From Kangiella sp. HZ709 (GTDB taxonomy: Bacteria > Pseudomonadota > Gammaproteobacteria > Enterobacterales > Kangiellaceae): a stretch of 64,000 nucleotides of DNA. The notes under the pieces were generated by a model. That model searched no databases. It saw nothing but the letters and a program-made list of their open reading frames with translations, and was not told the DNA's origin. The first letter of the stretch is position 1, and each line of letters starts with the position of its first letter. This document shows, one piece after another, positions 1 to 9,791 of this stretch. The DNA lies in NCBI RefSeq assembly GCF_009674675.1, contig NZ_WKJC01000001.1, positions 1,495,031 through 1,559,030 on the forward strand, written 5' to 3'. Made by a program: the position numbers and the translations under genes.

Positions 1-878
1 TTCGACAATCTTTGTAATAATTTTTCAGTTAATAGTTTGCAACTTTGTTGACCACCATGCCTAAAAAACAAAGAAGGTTCAATTAATTCCATCTCATTCA
101 GATATACTTCTCCTTGTTCTCCATGTAAAAAATCCAATCTCGCATACAGTAAGGAACCAAACTTTTCATTGACCCAATCTAAAGCTTGCTTCGCTAGCTT
201 TAGCTCTTGATCGTTTAACTGATAAGGATAATCTTTTGCGCCATAGTCATCTTGCACTCGGAAATCTCCCTTTACTGGTACTTTTCGCGTGCCATGACTG
301 AACTCACCGGCGAAAAATATACCTGAAGTTTCGCCAAACTCTTCTACGCTTTTTAAGTAAGGTTGCATTACCAAATCCTCATTTGGAGTCAACCTATCGA
401 TATGCGATTGCGCTTCAGATATACCCTCGGCAGTCATTGCAAAACGACAGCATTCTCTAGCATTAGCACCAATTAGAGGCTTAATAAAACCTTCTGTCCA
501 GCCATGCTGCTGCATTATGCTTCGAGCATCATATTCGACACCATGCATTAACCAATGAGATGGGGCGATGGTTATTCCGGCTGTTTCTAGATCTTTTAGA
601 TAACTCTTGTGGCTATTCCATAACATTACTGCTTTGGAATTCAGAAGCGTAGTTTGTTGTGAAACATTGTCTAACCATTGGGTAAACTCTTCAAATCGCT
701 CTTGATAATCCCAAGTGGTTCTGATTAAACAAGCTTCGTATTGCGACCAATCCACTGCTGAGTCCCATGGTAAAATTTCATACTCAACACCATATTCCGT
801 TAAGGTCTGGAAAAAAGGTTGATCATCAAGTTCCCAGTCAGGAAGATCTTTACAAGAAGCAATAGCAACTCTTGCCAT
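1..878 (-). CDS. ATP-grasp domain protein, 3' end cut by window edge
   Basis: A reading frame stays open for about 292 codons from an ATG down to the left edge without a stop, so the C-terminus lies outside the window. It begins MARVAIASCKDLPDWELDD, as do many stand-alone ATP-grasp proteins related to RimK and glutathione synthase. The metal/ATP-binding end of the fold is visible as ARLDF followed by NEMELIEPSLFF. Family members join a carboxylate to an amine or thiol using ATP, but the substrate cannot be told from sequence. The ribosome-binding site ahead of the ATG is weak. The gene is followed on the same strand, upstream, by nothing obvious. Confident of the fold, not of the reaction. 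Confidence 0.8.
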   Translation of the reverse strand, partial: MARVAIASCKDLPDWELDDQPFFQTLTEYGVEYEILPWDSAVDWSQYEACLIRTTWDYQERFEEFTQWLDNVSQQTTLLNSKAVMLWNSHKSYLKDLETAGITIAPSHWLMHGVEYDARSIMQQHGWTEGFIKPLIGANARECCRFAMTAEGISEAQSHIDRLTPNEDLVMQPYLKSVEEFGETSGIFFAGEFSHGTRKVPVKGDFRVQDDYGAKDYPYQLNDQELKLAKQALDWVNEKFGSLLYARLDFLHGEQGEVYLNEMELIEPSLFFRHGGQQSCKLLTEKLLQRLS

Positions 879-915
879 AGTAATGCCAATAAAGTAGTGA
901 TTTTGTTAGATTCTA

Positions 916-3351
916 TTAAACTTGGCTGGGAAAAGAAATACGACCTTGCTTTAATATATCAGTAATGGCGTTCGACGACATAGGGCGGCAGTAGAGCATG
1001 CCTTGTCCCATATCGCAGCCTAAGGATTTCAAAATTGACATCTGCTGAACCGTTTCAATACCTTCACCCACCGTATGCAGATCTAAACTTTGGGCTAATG
1101 ATATAATACTTCGAATAATATTCACATTTATCAAACGATCACGTTTTTGACTGCCCAATTGAGATACGAAATACATATCAATCTTTAAATTATCAACCGG
1201 CAATTGACTCAAATAAGCGAGCGAGGAATAGCCTTTACCAAAATCATCGATAGATAGCTTAATGTCCAATTCCTTAAACTGATTCAAGATCTTTACCGTA
1301 TTCAAAACATCAGTCATAGCCGCACTTTCGGTAATCTCAACCTCAAGCGAACTACCTTCAATGTTATACATCGACATAGTATCGTTAAATTGACGGACAA
1401 TATTAAAGTTCTTTAAATCCTTAATGGATAAGTTTAAAGCAACGCTAGTATCAATACCCATATTGCGCCACTCATTTACCTGACGACATGCCATATCAGT
1501 AACTAATCGACTTAAGTCATTAATTAAATTGGACTCTTCAGCAATAGGAATAAACAAGCCAGGCGAGACATCACCAGAATCTGGGTCATACCAACGGCAT
1601 AAAGCTTCAACGCTTTTAATAGCTCCAGTTTGAATATCTACCCGCGGTTGATAATAAAGGCGCAAATCGCCGTTGGCTATTGCTAACTTTAATTTCTTCT
1701 CAGTTGAACGGCGGCGGTTTTCACGCTCGGTGTGCTTGATTTCATAAAACTCGTAAGAATTTCGATCTTTCTTGGCAGAATACATAGCGATATCAGCGAA
1801 GCGAAAAAGATCTTCTGATTTTTCAGTATGCTTAGGATAAATACTAATTCCAATCGAGGCGCCACTTTGGACTCTATGCTTATCTGCTTTAAACGGCGTT
1901 CTAAACTGCTCGAGAATTCTCGTGGCTATCGCGCCGGATTCTTTCTCACTTGAATCCGGTAGTACAATCGCAAACTCATCTCCGCCAACTCTGGCTAAAG
2001 TATCAGTTTCACGTAAACAACTCTGTATCGTTTGCGCCACACTTTTTAGTAAAGCGTCGCCAACCGTATGCCCTAATGAATCATTAATATCTTTAAATCC
2101 ATCCAGATCAATATACATTAATGACAATTTATTAGATTTCTTGCTTGCGTCAGCCAAACCTTTTAACAAGCGCTTTTTTAATAAGTAACGGTTTGGAAGT
2201 TCAGTTAAAGGGTCATAATTCGCTAAATTATGAATCTTCTTTTCAGACTTTTTACGCTCAGTAATATCATGAAAATTAATCGTTACGCCTTGAATGGCAG
2301 GATCATCTAAATGATTTGCGAGCCTTGATTCAATCCAAATGATATGACCTTTTTTATGCACAATTCTTCTTTCAATAACCGAAAGCATGCCAGAGTTTCC
2401 CGCAACTTCTTTAATGTGCTTGGCGGATTCCTCACGGTCTTCATCATATATAAACGGCGTAAAGGTCTTCCCTATTAAATCCTCTTCCGTATAACCAGAA
2501 AGTTTAGTCACTGAAGGAGACATGTAAGTAACTTTAAAATCTTTATCGAACACTAAAATACAGTCGTAACTATTTTCAACTAATTTTTTATAATATCTTT
2601 CTTGTTGCTGTAACGACTCATACTCGTTTACCGATTGATAGAGTGGTAACAAAGCCCCGATTCCACTAATAGGCTTTCCATTAGCATCTCTCTCGTAAAT
2701 CGCACTATTTGCCTGGATCAACCGCCAGGAGTTATCTTTGCATTGCACCCTAAATTTAACACTCGCCAAAGTTCCGTCTTCTGCATTTATCAGAGTATTT
2801 CTCTGTTCGAGAACAGCATCAATATCATCCGGATGAATCGGCGTAAAAATTCCATCAGGCATTTTCTCAATTTCGGCTTCTGTATAACCGAGTAATTGTG
2901 CGTAATCAGCTAGACCTTTAGTAAAGAGTTTTGTTTTGTAATTTAAATGAAAAAGGCAGACGGGTAGCTGCTCAAAGACATCTTTTTGGAATATGTTAGC
3001 TTTTTCTATTTTAGCAGCATCATTTAGTAAATTTGAGGGAACCGGTTGTAAAGTAATAGCTAGTTCAAATAAGGTTTTTCCTTTGGGCAAGTTAATCATC
3101 GAAGCGACGTATTGGTCATTACTTCCAAGATCAGGCAAGCTGACAATTGAACGTTTCGTTTTTCCCTCTATCAACTCTTGAGGTAGCCAGTTTTTATACT
3201 CTAGCCCCATCAACTTGGAAGCCGACAAAGAATAATTATGGCTAAAAACCTTGATTACAACCTCACGGTTACAAACCAGAATAGCAGTATAGTCTTGCTG
3301 ACAAATAGTCTGCAATAACGACTCTGGAATAGGCGGGGTGTTAGGCATCAA
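916..3351 (-). CDS. PAS-PAS-PAS-GGDEF-EAL cyclic-di-GMP enzyme
   Basis: Predicted to make and/or degrade cyclic di-GMP. The first 370 residues look like three PAS-type sensor modules (around 15-110, 120-245 and 255-370), the last ending in the usual DITERK linker. The GGDEF domain (about 380-540) has an intact ARVGGDEF signature with an RETD inhibitory I-site five residues ahead of it. The EAL domain (about 555-800) keeps VEALCRW, the Asn of LNLS, EITES, IDDFGKG, LKID and GEGIET, so all expected metal and catalytic residues appear present. Both halves therefore look active. There is no signal peptide or transmembrane segment, so a soluble sensor is expected. It stands alone, divergent from the carbonic-anhydrase-like gene. 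Confidence 0.95.
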   Translation of the reverse strand: MMPNTPPIPESLLQTICQQDYTAILVCNREVVIKVFSHNYSLSASKLMGLEYKNWLPQELIEGKTKRSIVSLPDLGSNDQYVASMINLPKGKTLFELAITLQPVPSNLLNDAAKIEKANIFQKDVFEQLPVCLFHLNYKTKLFTKGLADYAQLLGYTEAEIEKMPDGIFTPIHPDDIDAVLEQRNTLINAEDGTLASVKFRVQCKDNSWRLIQANSAIYERDANGKPISGIGALLPLYQSVNEYESLQQQERYYKKLVENSYDCILVFDKDFKVTYMSPSVTKLSGYTEEDLIGKTFTPFIYDEDREESAKHIKEVAGNSGMLSVIERRIVHKKGHIIWIESRLANHLDDPAIQGVTINFHDITERKKSEKKIHNLANYDPLTELPNRYLLKKRLLKGLADASKKSNKLSLMYIDLDGFKDINDSLGHTVGDALLKSVAQTIQSCLRETDTLARVGGDEFAIVLPDSSEKESGAIATRILEQFRTPFKADKHRVQSGASIGISIYPKHTEKSEDLFRFADIAMYSAKKDRNSYEFYEIKHTERENRRRSTEKKLKLAIANGDLRLYYQPRVDIQTGAIKSVEALCRWYDPDSGDVSPGLFIPIAEESNLINDLSRLVTDMACRQVNEWRNMGIDTSVALNLSIKDLKNFNIVRQFNDTMSMYNIEGSSLEVEITESAAMTDVLNTVKILNQFKELDIKLSIDDFGKGYSSLAYLSQLPVDNLKIDMYFVSQLGSQKRDRLINVNIIRSIISLAQSLDLHTVGEGIETVQQMSILKSLGCDMGQGMLYCRPMSSNAITDILKQGRISFPSQV

Positions 3352-3511
3352 CGCTTAATTTTCCTTTAATTAACTTTATTTAGCTCCAAAATTACCTGGA
3401 TAAGCATAAACTAGGTGTTTTACAATGTCCAAAAATTAGTAGCACTTTACGGTTCCCGCAGCCTCACTTTGTCGTTAAAATAGGCAAAATTACAATTTTT
3501 TAGCCAACCCT

Positions 3512-4051
3512 ATGACAATACGCCGTTATAAGTCCTTTACACCCAAACTTGGCAACAAGGTTTTTGTGGATCCTACTGCCTTAGTTTTGGGTAATGTCGT
3601 CATCGGTGAAGATAGCTCGATCTGGCCAATGGCGGTTCTACGTGGTGACGTGCACGCCATTAGAATTGGCAAGCGTACCAGTATTCAAGATGGGACTGTA
3701 TGTCATGTGACCCATGATGGCCCCTTTGATCCGGGTGGCTTTAGTTTAAATGTTGGTGATAATGTCACCATTGGCCATAAAGCCATACTGCATGGCTGCA
3801 CCATCGAAAGTAATTGCCTAATTGGAATGGGTGCAGTCGTTATGGATGGCGCCATTATCAAAGAACATGTGATTATTGGCGCTAATAGTTTAGTACCGCC
3901 AGGCAGAGAGTTACAAGGTGGTTACCTTTGGGTCGGCTCTCCGGCTAGAAAAATTCGAAAGTTGACTGATGAAGAACTAGGTTTTTTTGAATATTCCGCG
4001 AACAATTACGTCAATATCAAAAATGAGCACCTAGAAGATAGTGATTTATAA
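3512..4051 (+). CDS. Gamma-class carbonic anhydrase-like protein (YrdA family)
   Basis: This is a left-handed beta-helix protein built of hexapeptide repeats across residues 15-150, of the YrdA/CaiE/PaaY type, with the usual length of about 180 residues. Candidate zinc ligands are in the expected places: His65 or His68 in CHVTHD, and His89 and His94 in GHKAILHGC, five apart as in the archaeal enzyme Cam. Many bacterial members bind zinc but have no proven carbonic anhydrase activity, so the function is given at family level. The gene is monocistronic, divergent from the GGDEF-EAL gene, and ends at a shared convergent terminator. Confidence 0.9.
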   Translation: MTIRRYKSFTPKLGNKVFVDPTALVLGNVVIGEDSSIWPMAVLRGDVHAIRIGKRTSIQDGTVCHVTHDGPFDPGGFSLNVGDNVTIGHKAILHGCTIESNCLIGMGAVVMDGAIIKEHVIIGANSLVPPGRELQGGYLWVGSPARKIRKLTDEELGFFEYSANNYVNIKNEHLEDSDL

Positions 4052-4074
4052 AATCACTAAAAAAACAAACATAA

Positions 4075-4100
4075 AAAAAGCCATCAGATGATGGCTTTTT
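4075..4100. terminator. Bidirectional intrinsic terminator
   Basis: A perfect GCCATC/GATGGC stem with a 4-nt AGAT loop is flanked by five or more A on the left and T on the right. It lies between two convergent genes and can serve the carbonic-anhydrase-like gene on the plus strand and the DUF481 gene on the minus strand. Confidence 0.9.
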
Positions 4101-4118
4101 AATTTCAAACATAAAACT

Positions 4119-4862
4119 TTAAAAGCTATAGCTTACTCCGATTGAAGTTGTGCTATCAGTTTTATCAGTTCCCACTGGCACTACAGAGTTATGATTAACC
4201 AGGTAAGCCACTTTTAGGGCTAAACTATCAGATAACTTTGCAGTAAGCGCTGACTCAGATGTATAGGTATCAACTTCTTCTCCAAAAATTGCAGTCAACT
4301 TTTGTGTGAATTGAGCAGTATCAGAAATTTTATAAGCATAGTCTAAGTCACTGCGAATAACGCCTTCTTTTTCATCTTCACCAACAAAGGCTGCATTAAT
4401 ACGATAACCTGCAGCAATACCTAACGATAAATGCCCAGAATCATCAGCAAAAATTTGACGACCATAACCTGCATAAATACCAGCTTGATAATCATAAGCT
4501 CCGAAATAATCATTTACATAGTCGACGGTGCCATATAAAAAATCATTTTCCGACAAGTCATAGCGATTATTCCAAGCAAATGTATACCTCTCTGCAGAAC
4601 GTACATCGTCTGTGGCATTGTTTAAACCAGTCACGACAAAACCCATCGCAAAAGGTGCGCTGATTCGAGTGACATAATTGAATCCACCATTCAGGCTCGT
4701 TGTATCCGTATTGCCTGAAGTTGCTACATAACCAAAATCTAAATTACCCTTAGAGCCATCTTCAGGAGCGTCGCCTAATAAACCTGATGCATTAGCTGAA
4801 ACCATTGATAAGCCAGCAATAACCGCCAATGTGATTTTCGTAATCTTTTTTGTTACTTTCAT
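4119..4862 (-). CDS. DUF481 family outer-membrane protein
   Basis: An exported beta-barrel-like protein of 247 residues, similar to the YdiY/DUF481 family. The chosen ATG starts MKVTKKITKITLAVIAG and has a strong GAGAGGAA ribosome-binding site 8 nt upstream; an in-frame ATG 14 codons earlier has none. A signal peptide ends near ANASG. The mature part has the family pattern near its start (LDFGYVATSGNTDTTSLNGG) and alternating strands rich in Tyr, Asn and Asp, and it closes with a terminal aromatic, IGVSYSF, as expected for outer-membrane insertion. The ligand or role is unknown. It ends at the shared terminator. Confidence 0.85.
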   Translation of the reverse strand: MKVTKKITKITLAVIAGLSMVSANASGLLGDAPEDGSKGNLDFGYVATSGNTDTTSLNGGFNYVTRISAPFAMGFVVTGLNNATDDVRSAERYTFAWNNRYDLSENDFLYGTVDYVNDYFGAYDYQAGIYAGYGRQIFADDSGHLSLGIAAGYRINAAFVGEDEKEGVIRSDLDYAYKISDTAQFTQKLTAIFGEEVDTYTSESALTAKLSDSLALKVAYLVNHNSVVPVGTDKTDSTTSIGVSYSF

Positions 4863-4944
4863 AATAATTCCTCTCTGAATTGATGCCGCAATTTTATCAA
4901 TCAATAGCTGAAAATAGTATGAATAATTGTAAAATTCTATGTTG

Positions 4945-5709
4945 TTATTGGCACTTTAGCCAATCAGCAAAAGACGAGTGTTTTAATGATAACTGATGTA
5001 AGTATTGACTTTTAAATTCTCGATAATTGGTCATGTCAATTTCTAAGCTATGTAGCCGACTTCGTTGCAAAGGTTCGCCGTCACTTGCTATCGATAACGG
5101 CCACTGATTATTAGCCGCAGCTTCTAGCCATTGGCATAAATCATCTTCATGGATCATATTTAACCATTTGGGGTCTTCTGCTTTTTCTTTAGCTAACAGA
5201 CTCATGACAAATCTCGTTCTTTCTTTAGAATAGAGTCCGCTTGCTCTTACTATTGAAAAGTTATTGCATAGCTTTTTAAAATTTTGTTCTGCTTCTAATA
5301 AAATTTCGCCACGAAAGTTATCGGGCTCCGGTTGTACTTTTTCATCAAGCAAGCCACATTGTTGTTTACCATAAACACTAGTAGAAGATAACAATGTGTA
5401 ATGAGCTTCTGGATATTGCTCAGCAAGTTGCAACAAAATATTCTCAAGCCCTTCAATGTATATATTTCTATAATCTTGAGGATTCCGATTCGTAGGTGCC
5501 AAAACAATGAAAACAGTATTTATTGTTGAGAATTTTATCAGTTTGGACAATATTTCTGATGAGCCTAAGAGGTCATATTGAATGTGATGCGTTGACCATT
5601 TTTTTTTAGAACGAGATAAGGTTACAACCGACTTTTGATTTTTTTTTAAATAATGGTAGAAACGCTTACCTAACTTGCCGGCACCAATAATTAAGCTATC
5701 CATAGTCAT
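4945..5709 (-). CDS. NAD(P)-dependent epimerase/SDR-like protein (YeeZ type)
   Basis: An extended short-chain dehydrogenase-like protein of about 254 residues. The N-terminal dinucleotide-binding loop reads IIGAGKLGKRF, and later motifs LLSSTSVYG and IVRASGLYS match the NAD-dependent epimerase group that contains E. coli YeeZ. The Tyr of SVYG is in the usual catalytic position, but the expected Lys three residues on is a Gln (YGKQQ, where Lys is only two residues on), so dehydrogenase activity is doubtful. Its start overlaps the end of the upstream membrane-protein gene by 14 nt, which suggests translational coupling. Two start codons, MTM, lie two codons apart and cannot be separated. It is the last gene of the glyQ-glyS-gmhB run. 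Confidence 0.8.
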   Translation of the reverse strand: MTMDSLIIGAGKLGKRFYHYLKKNQKSVVTLSRSKKKWSTHHIQYDLLGSSEILSKLIKFSTINTVFIVLAPTNRNPQDYRNIYIEGLENILLQLAEQYPEAHYTLLSSTSVYGKQQCGLLDEKVQPEPDNFRGEILLEAEQNFKKLCNNFSIVRASGLYSKERTRFVMSLLAKEKAEDPKWLNMIHEDDLCQWLEAAANNQWPLSIASDGEPLQRSRLHSLEIDMTNYREFKSQYLHQLSLKHSSFADWLKCQ

Positions 5710-6106
5710 CCATCGACTTTATTACTAGATAAACGCCAACTCCCGAATAGCAACTCAGGGCTACCAATGCAATAAAAAATGCTATCAAATTTGTATCTAT
5801 AAACGGAATTATCACGACTAACAAAAATGTTGCCAAAAGTACTAGGGCGACCATAACTAACATTTTCATTAACTCATTTGAAACAGCAAAAAAATTTAAA
5901 ACATTTACTATTGCAACTCCCAATAGTGTCGGAATCGCTAATTGCCAAGATTCTCCTCGATAACAAAAGTCACAACTGAGTGATGAAGAAACAAATACGA
6001 CCAAAGCTAGCAAGGCTCCGCCTATAAAGAGCCAACTGGTTAATTTATCATGTTCAGGATTACCAAAAGGGTCATTGGCCTTAAACTTGTTTTTGTAGTA
6101 ACCCAT
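5696..6106 (-). CDS. Small four-helix membrane protein, unknown function
   Basis: An integral membrane protein of 136 residues that I do not recognise. The start chosen is MGYYKNKFKANDP because GAAGGTG sits 7 nt ahead of it; a longer version would extend 14 codons further into gmhB. After a polar N-terminus with an NPEHDKL segment there are four hydrophobic stretches (about 27-45, 58-75, 80-100 and 105-125), and a CDFC pair lies in the first loop. It overlaps gmhB by 26 nt and the SDR gene by 14 nt, so the three are almost certainly co-translated. Confidence 0.75.
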   Translation of the reverse strand: MGYYKNKFKANDPFGNPEHDKLTSWLFIGGALLALVVFVSSSLSCDFCYRGESWQLAIPTLLGVAIVNVLNFFAVSNELMKMLVMVALVLLATFLLVVIIPFIDTNLIAFFIALVALSCYSGVGVYLVIKSMDDYG

Positions 6107-6647
6107 TAAAAACACCTTCAGAAGTGGATTGTAAGCTTTTTTCAACAATAAGCGTTTTGCTTGCTAATTGCTCTAAAGTCTTTAAACCTTTCCCTGTTAA
6201 GACTAGAATAAAGTTGCAGTCAAAATTCTGTGCACATTCAAAATCGGATTTTGAATCGCCTACAAAAAGCATTTCTCTGGGATCAACATCAAAATAAGCA
6301 GCGATATTTTCCAGCATTAAGGTTTTAGGTTTACGGCAATCACAACCATCATCAGGATGATGTGGACAAAACTCTATAAAATCAATTTTTCCGCCTTTAT
6401 CATTAAGCATCGCAGACATTTTATCATGCATCTGATGCAATACCTTTTCATCATAAAAGCCACGACCAATTCCAGACTGATTAGTAGCAATGGCAACCTT
6501 AAAGTTTTTATTTAAATCGGCTATCGCTTGTAAGCTGCCTGAGATGGGGATCCACTCATCAACTGATTTAATGTAAGCGTCTGAATCGTGATTAATAACA
6601 CCATCACGATCCAGAACTATTACTTTAATTTTCGGCCAATCGATCAT
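6081..6647 (-). CDS. gmhB: D-glycero-beta-D-manno-heptose 1,7-bisphosphate 7-phosphatase
   Basis: A HAD-family phosphatase that removes the 7-phosphate in the ADP-heptose pathway for the lipopolysaccharide core. Motif I is VLDRDGVIN (nucleophile and acid/base Asp), motif II is ATNQSG, and motif IV is FVGDSKSDFECA. The Cys/His zinc loop that marks GmhB is present as CPHHPDDGCDC followed by RKP. Length (188) is normal. It lies 6 nt downstream of glyS, an arrangement common in gammaproteobacteria, and overlaps the following membrane-protein gene. Confidence 0.95.
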   Translation of the reverse strand: MIDWPKIKVIVLDRDGVINHDSDAYIKSVDEWIPISGSLQAIADLNKNFKVAIATNQSGIGRGFYDEKVLHQMHDKMSAMLNDKGGKIDFIEFCPHHPDDGCDCRKPKTLMLENIAAYFDVDPREMLFVGDSKSDFECAQNFDCNFILVLTGKGLKTLEQLASKTLIVEKSLQSTSEGVFNGLLQKQV

Positions 6648-6653
6648 AAAAAT

Positions 6654-8714
6654 CTAATTCTGTAATAAAGAGATATCAGCTACAGAACCAAATAAAGCTT
6701 TTAACTTTGCTAACATAGCTAAACGGTTCATTTTCACCTTTTCATCATCTGCATTAACCATTACCTTATCAAAAAAGGCATCAACTGCATTTCTTAAACT
6801 GGCAAGGTGTTCGAGTTTGTGTTGATACGTTTGCAAAGTAGCTTGCTTATTTTCAGCATCAGAAATAGTTTCAGCTAAAATAGTCTCTTCGGCTTCTTGT
6901 AATAAAGAACTATCTATTTGGTTTGGCACTTCAACATCTGCTTTAGCTAAGATATTTTTTACTCGCTTATTTGCTGCAGATAAACTCTCAGCTTCAGGTA
7001 AGCTTTGGAAGAATTTTACCGCTTTAATTCTAGCATCAAAATCTACTGGACTTGATGGCTTTAAGGTTAACACTGAATTAATAGTACTAGCATCGACTCC
7101 AGACTCTAGATACCAAGCTTTGAATCGCTCTAAAATAAATTCAAAAACATCGCTTTCTACATCTTCATTGCTCAGCTTTCCGGATAAGTTACTTCCCGCT
7201 CTGTTAATTAATTTTTTTAGATCTAATTCCAAATTATTTTCAACAAGAGTTCTTATCAAACCTATCGCAGAACGGCGCAGTGCAAAAGGATCTTTAGAGC
7301 CTTTTGGTATTTGTCCAATCCCAAAGATTCCTACTAAAGTATCAATTCGATCTGCTATTGCTAACGCTTGTCCGACTGGATTTTTTGCCAACTTATCGCC
7401 GGAAAACTTCGGTAAATACTGCTCTGTCATTGCTATGGCTACATTATCATTTTCACCATCATGTCGCGCATAATAAGTTCCCATAATCCCTTGTAACTTA
7501 TCAAACTCGCCTACCATATTCGTGGATAGATCACACTTTGAAATTAAACCAGCCCTTTCTGCTTGCGCTTCATCTGCACCTATTTGTTTCGCAATAGATT
7601 TTGCAATATTAGCAACTCGCTTTGCTTTATCCTGAACAGAGCCCAAATCTTTTTGGAAAACCACTTTTTCAAGATGAGCCTGATGACTTTCTAAGGTTGC
7701 TGTTTTATCAGTATCAAAAAAGAATTTAGCATCAGCTAAACGCGGACGAATTACTTTTTCATTACCGCTGACAATCACTTCAGGATTGGAACTCTCAACA
7801 TTCGCTACGGTAATGAAGTTTGGCAATAAACTCCCTTCAGCATCTAAAACGTGAAAGTATTTTTGATGCTCTGCCATGGATGATACTAAACATTCACTTG
7901 GTACTTGCAAAAATTCGTTATCAAATTTACCCGTAAGCGCCACTGGCCACTCTACTAGACCAGTAACTTCATCTAGCAAATCATTTTCAATTTGTGCAAT
8001 ACCACCAATTTTTTTAGCTTCGGCCTCCACTTGCAATTTAATTGCTTGCTTTCGATTTTCATAGTTAACCTCAACTTTAGCGCTTTTTAGTGCAGGCAAA
8101 TAATCGCGAGCTGATTTTAAATCAATCGCAGCAGGCGCCATAAAGCGGTGCCCATAAGTTACATTGCCTGTTTCAACACCAATAACTTTCGCTTTTAAAA
8201 CTGTTTCGCCATGTATTAATACTGCCCAGTGTACCGGACGAATAAACTGTTCACTGCGATCACCCCAGCGCATAGCTTTTTGGATTGGTAGTTTTTTCAA
8301 TGCTGAGTTAATAATATCTTCAATTAATTCACTTACAGCTTGACCTTTTTGCACAATTGAAAAACCCAATCTTTGACCTTTATCGGTATCTATCTTTTGC
8401 AAGTCTGATACTTCAACTCCGCATGATTTTGCAAAACCCACCGCAGCGGGCTTTGGATTACCGGCATCATCATATGCGGCATCGACTGCTGGACCTAATC
8501 GTTCAACATTTTTATCGGGCTGTGCCGTAATTAAATTTTCCACAATAACTGCTAAGCGTCTTGGTGATGCATAGCCAAACACAGCGTCAAATGCTAAATC
8601 ATTTGTCGCTAAATTTATTTTAATATTTTCGACCAAAGCATGACTTAATTTTTTTAATGCTTTAGGCGGCAACTCTTCTGTACCAAGTTCAAATAATAGA
8701 TCCTGCTTATTCAT
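6654..8714 (-). CDS. glyS: Glycine--tRNA ligase, beta subunit
   Basis: The large subunit of the bacterial alpha2beta2 glycyl-tRNA synthetase, needed for tRNA-Gly recognition. The start [20 protein letters not shown] is the family hallmark. Also visible are KAMRWGD, the HD-type region ADAKFFFDTD and GIMGTYYARHDGE, and near the end a helical anticodon-binding part with FFDKVMVNADDE. Length 686 is close to the E. coli protein (689). Its ATG shares one base with the TAA of glyQ, so the subunits are made in balance. Confidence 0.98.
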   Translation of the reverse strand: MNKQDLLFELGTEELPPKALKKLSHALVENIKINLATNDLAFDAVFGYASPRRLAVIVENLITAQPDKNVERLGPAVDAAYDDAGNPKPAAVGFAKSCGVEVSDLQKIDTDKGQRLGFSIVQKGQAVSELIEDIINSALKKLPIQKAMRWGDRSEQFIRPVHWAVLIHGETVLKAKVIGVETGNVTYGHRFMAPAAIDLKSARDYLPALKSAKVEVNYENRKQAIKLQVEAEAKKIGGIAQIENDLLDEVTGLVEWPVALTGKFDNEFLQVPSECLVSSMAEHQKYFHVLDAEGSLLPNFITVANVESSNPEVIVSGNEKVIRPRLADAKFFFDTDKTATLESHQAHLEKVVFQKDLGSVQDKAKRVANIAKSIAKQIGADEAQAERAGLISKCDLSTNMVGEFDKLQGIMGTYYARHDGENDNVAIAMTEQYLPKFSGDKLAKNPVGQALAIADRIDTLVGIFGIGQIPKGSKDPFALRRSAIGLIRTLVENNLELDLKKLINRAGSNLSGKLSNEDVESDVFEFILERFKAWYLESGVDASTINSVLTLKPSSPVDFDARIKAVKFFQSLPEAESLSAANKRVKNILAKADVEVPNQIDSSLLQEAEETILAETISDAENKQATLQTYQHKLEHLASLRNAVDAFFDKVMVNADDEKVKMNRLAMLAKLKALFGSVADISLLQN

Positions 8715-9649
8715 TATTTGCTCTCCTGTCGGCTACTCAGCGGGCCATTGTTTAGCATTGGAAATCCTAACGCCTCCCGAGCTGCATAGTAGCTTTCTGC
8801 CACCGAGCGAGCCAAAGTTCTTACCCGTAATATAAAGCGCTGACGTTCTGTTACTGAAATAGCATGACGCGCATCTAAAAGATTAAACGCATGGGATGCC
8901 TTTAAAACCATTTCATACGCTGGTAACGGTAGGTTATTTTCCATTAAGCTGGCACACTCACTTTCGCAATAATCAAAAAACTCAAAAAGCTTCTCCACAT
9001 TAGCGTGTTCAAAATTATAGGTCGACTGTTCCACTTCATTTTGATGGAACACGTCGCGGTAGTAGACTTTACCCAAAGGCCCATCGGTCCAAACCAAATC
9101 AAAAATTGAATCCACTCCTTGTAAATACATAGCAATTCTTTCTAAGCCATAGGTGATTTCGCCCATCACTGGTTTACATTCCAATCCTCCAACTTGCTGG
9201 AAGTAGGTGAATTGAGTTACTTCCATGCCATTGAGCCATACTTCCCAGCCTAAACCCCAAGCACCTAAAGTCGGTGATTCCCAATTATCTTCTACAAAGC
9301 GAATATCATGCTCTAGCGGATCTAAGCCTAAAGCTTTCATTGAACCTAGATACATCTCTTGAATGTCCAAGGGAGATGGTTTGATCACCACCTGATATTG
9401 GTAATAATGTTGTAAGCGATTCGGGTTTTCACCATAGCGGCCATCAGTAGGGCGACGACAAGGTTGAACATAAGCTGCACTCCATGGCTCTGGGCCAATA
9501 GCTCGCAAGAAAGTAGCAGGATGAAATGTTCCCGCGCCAACTTCTAAATCGAGTGGCTGTTGGATAACACAACCTAGTTCAGCCCAATAGTTTTGTAGAG
9601 TTAAAATTAACCCTTGGAATGTTTTTGTATTTTCGTTACCGATACTCAC
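8714..9649 (-). CDS. glyQ: Glycine--tRNA ligase, alpha subunit
   Basis: The catalytic class II subunit of the tetrameric glycyl-tRNA synthetase. It contains [19 protein letters not shown] at the N-terminus, the class II motif 2 region [20 protein letters not shown], and [14 protein letters not shown]. Length 311 is normal. It is the first gene of a tight operon with glyS, gmhB and two further genes. A TATAAT-like box and a small hairpin precede it. Confidence 0.98.
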   Translation of the reverse strand: MSIGNENTKTFQGLILTLQNYWAELGCVIQQPLDLEVGAGTFHPATFLRAIGPEPWSAAYVQPCRRPTDGRYGENPNRLQHYYQYQVVIKPSPLDIQEMYLGSMKALGLDPLEHDIRFVEDNWESPTLGAWGLGWEVWLNGMEVTQFTYFQQVGGLECKPVMGEITYGLERIAMYLQGVDSIFDLVWTDGPLGKVYYRDVFHQNEVEQSTYNFEHANVEKLFEFFDYCESECASLMENNLPLPAYEMVLKASHAFNLLDARHAISVTERQRFILRVRTLARSVAESYYAAREALGFPMLNNGPLSSRQESK

Positions 9650-9692
9650 AATAATCGCCTTAAGCTGAAAACAAGCTCCAGCTGTTAATCTA

Positions 9693-9738
9693 TTCGCTCA
9701 AAGAGCGAAATTATACGGTATATCCTTATATTTTCTAA
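9693..9738 (-). promoter_or_regulatory. Probable glyQ promoter with hairpin near the transcript start
   Basis: On the minus strand a perfect TATAAT lies at 9710-9715; the best -35 at 17 bp spacing is only TTAGAA. Immediately downstream, where the transcript should begin, TTCGCTC and GAGCGAA form a 7-bp stem with a 3-nt loop (9693-9709). The hairpin could stabilise the leader or simply be part of the promoter. This is inferred from sequence only. Confidence 0.4.
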
Positions 9739-9791
9739 CCTTTCTCAACAATTTGTGGTAAAAAATAGCAAATAATTTCGGAGTACTGACT

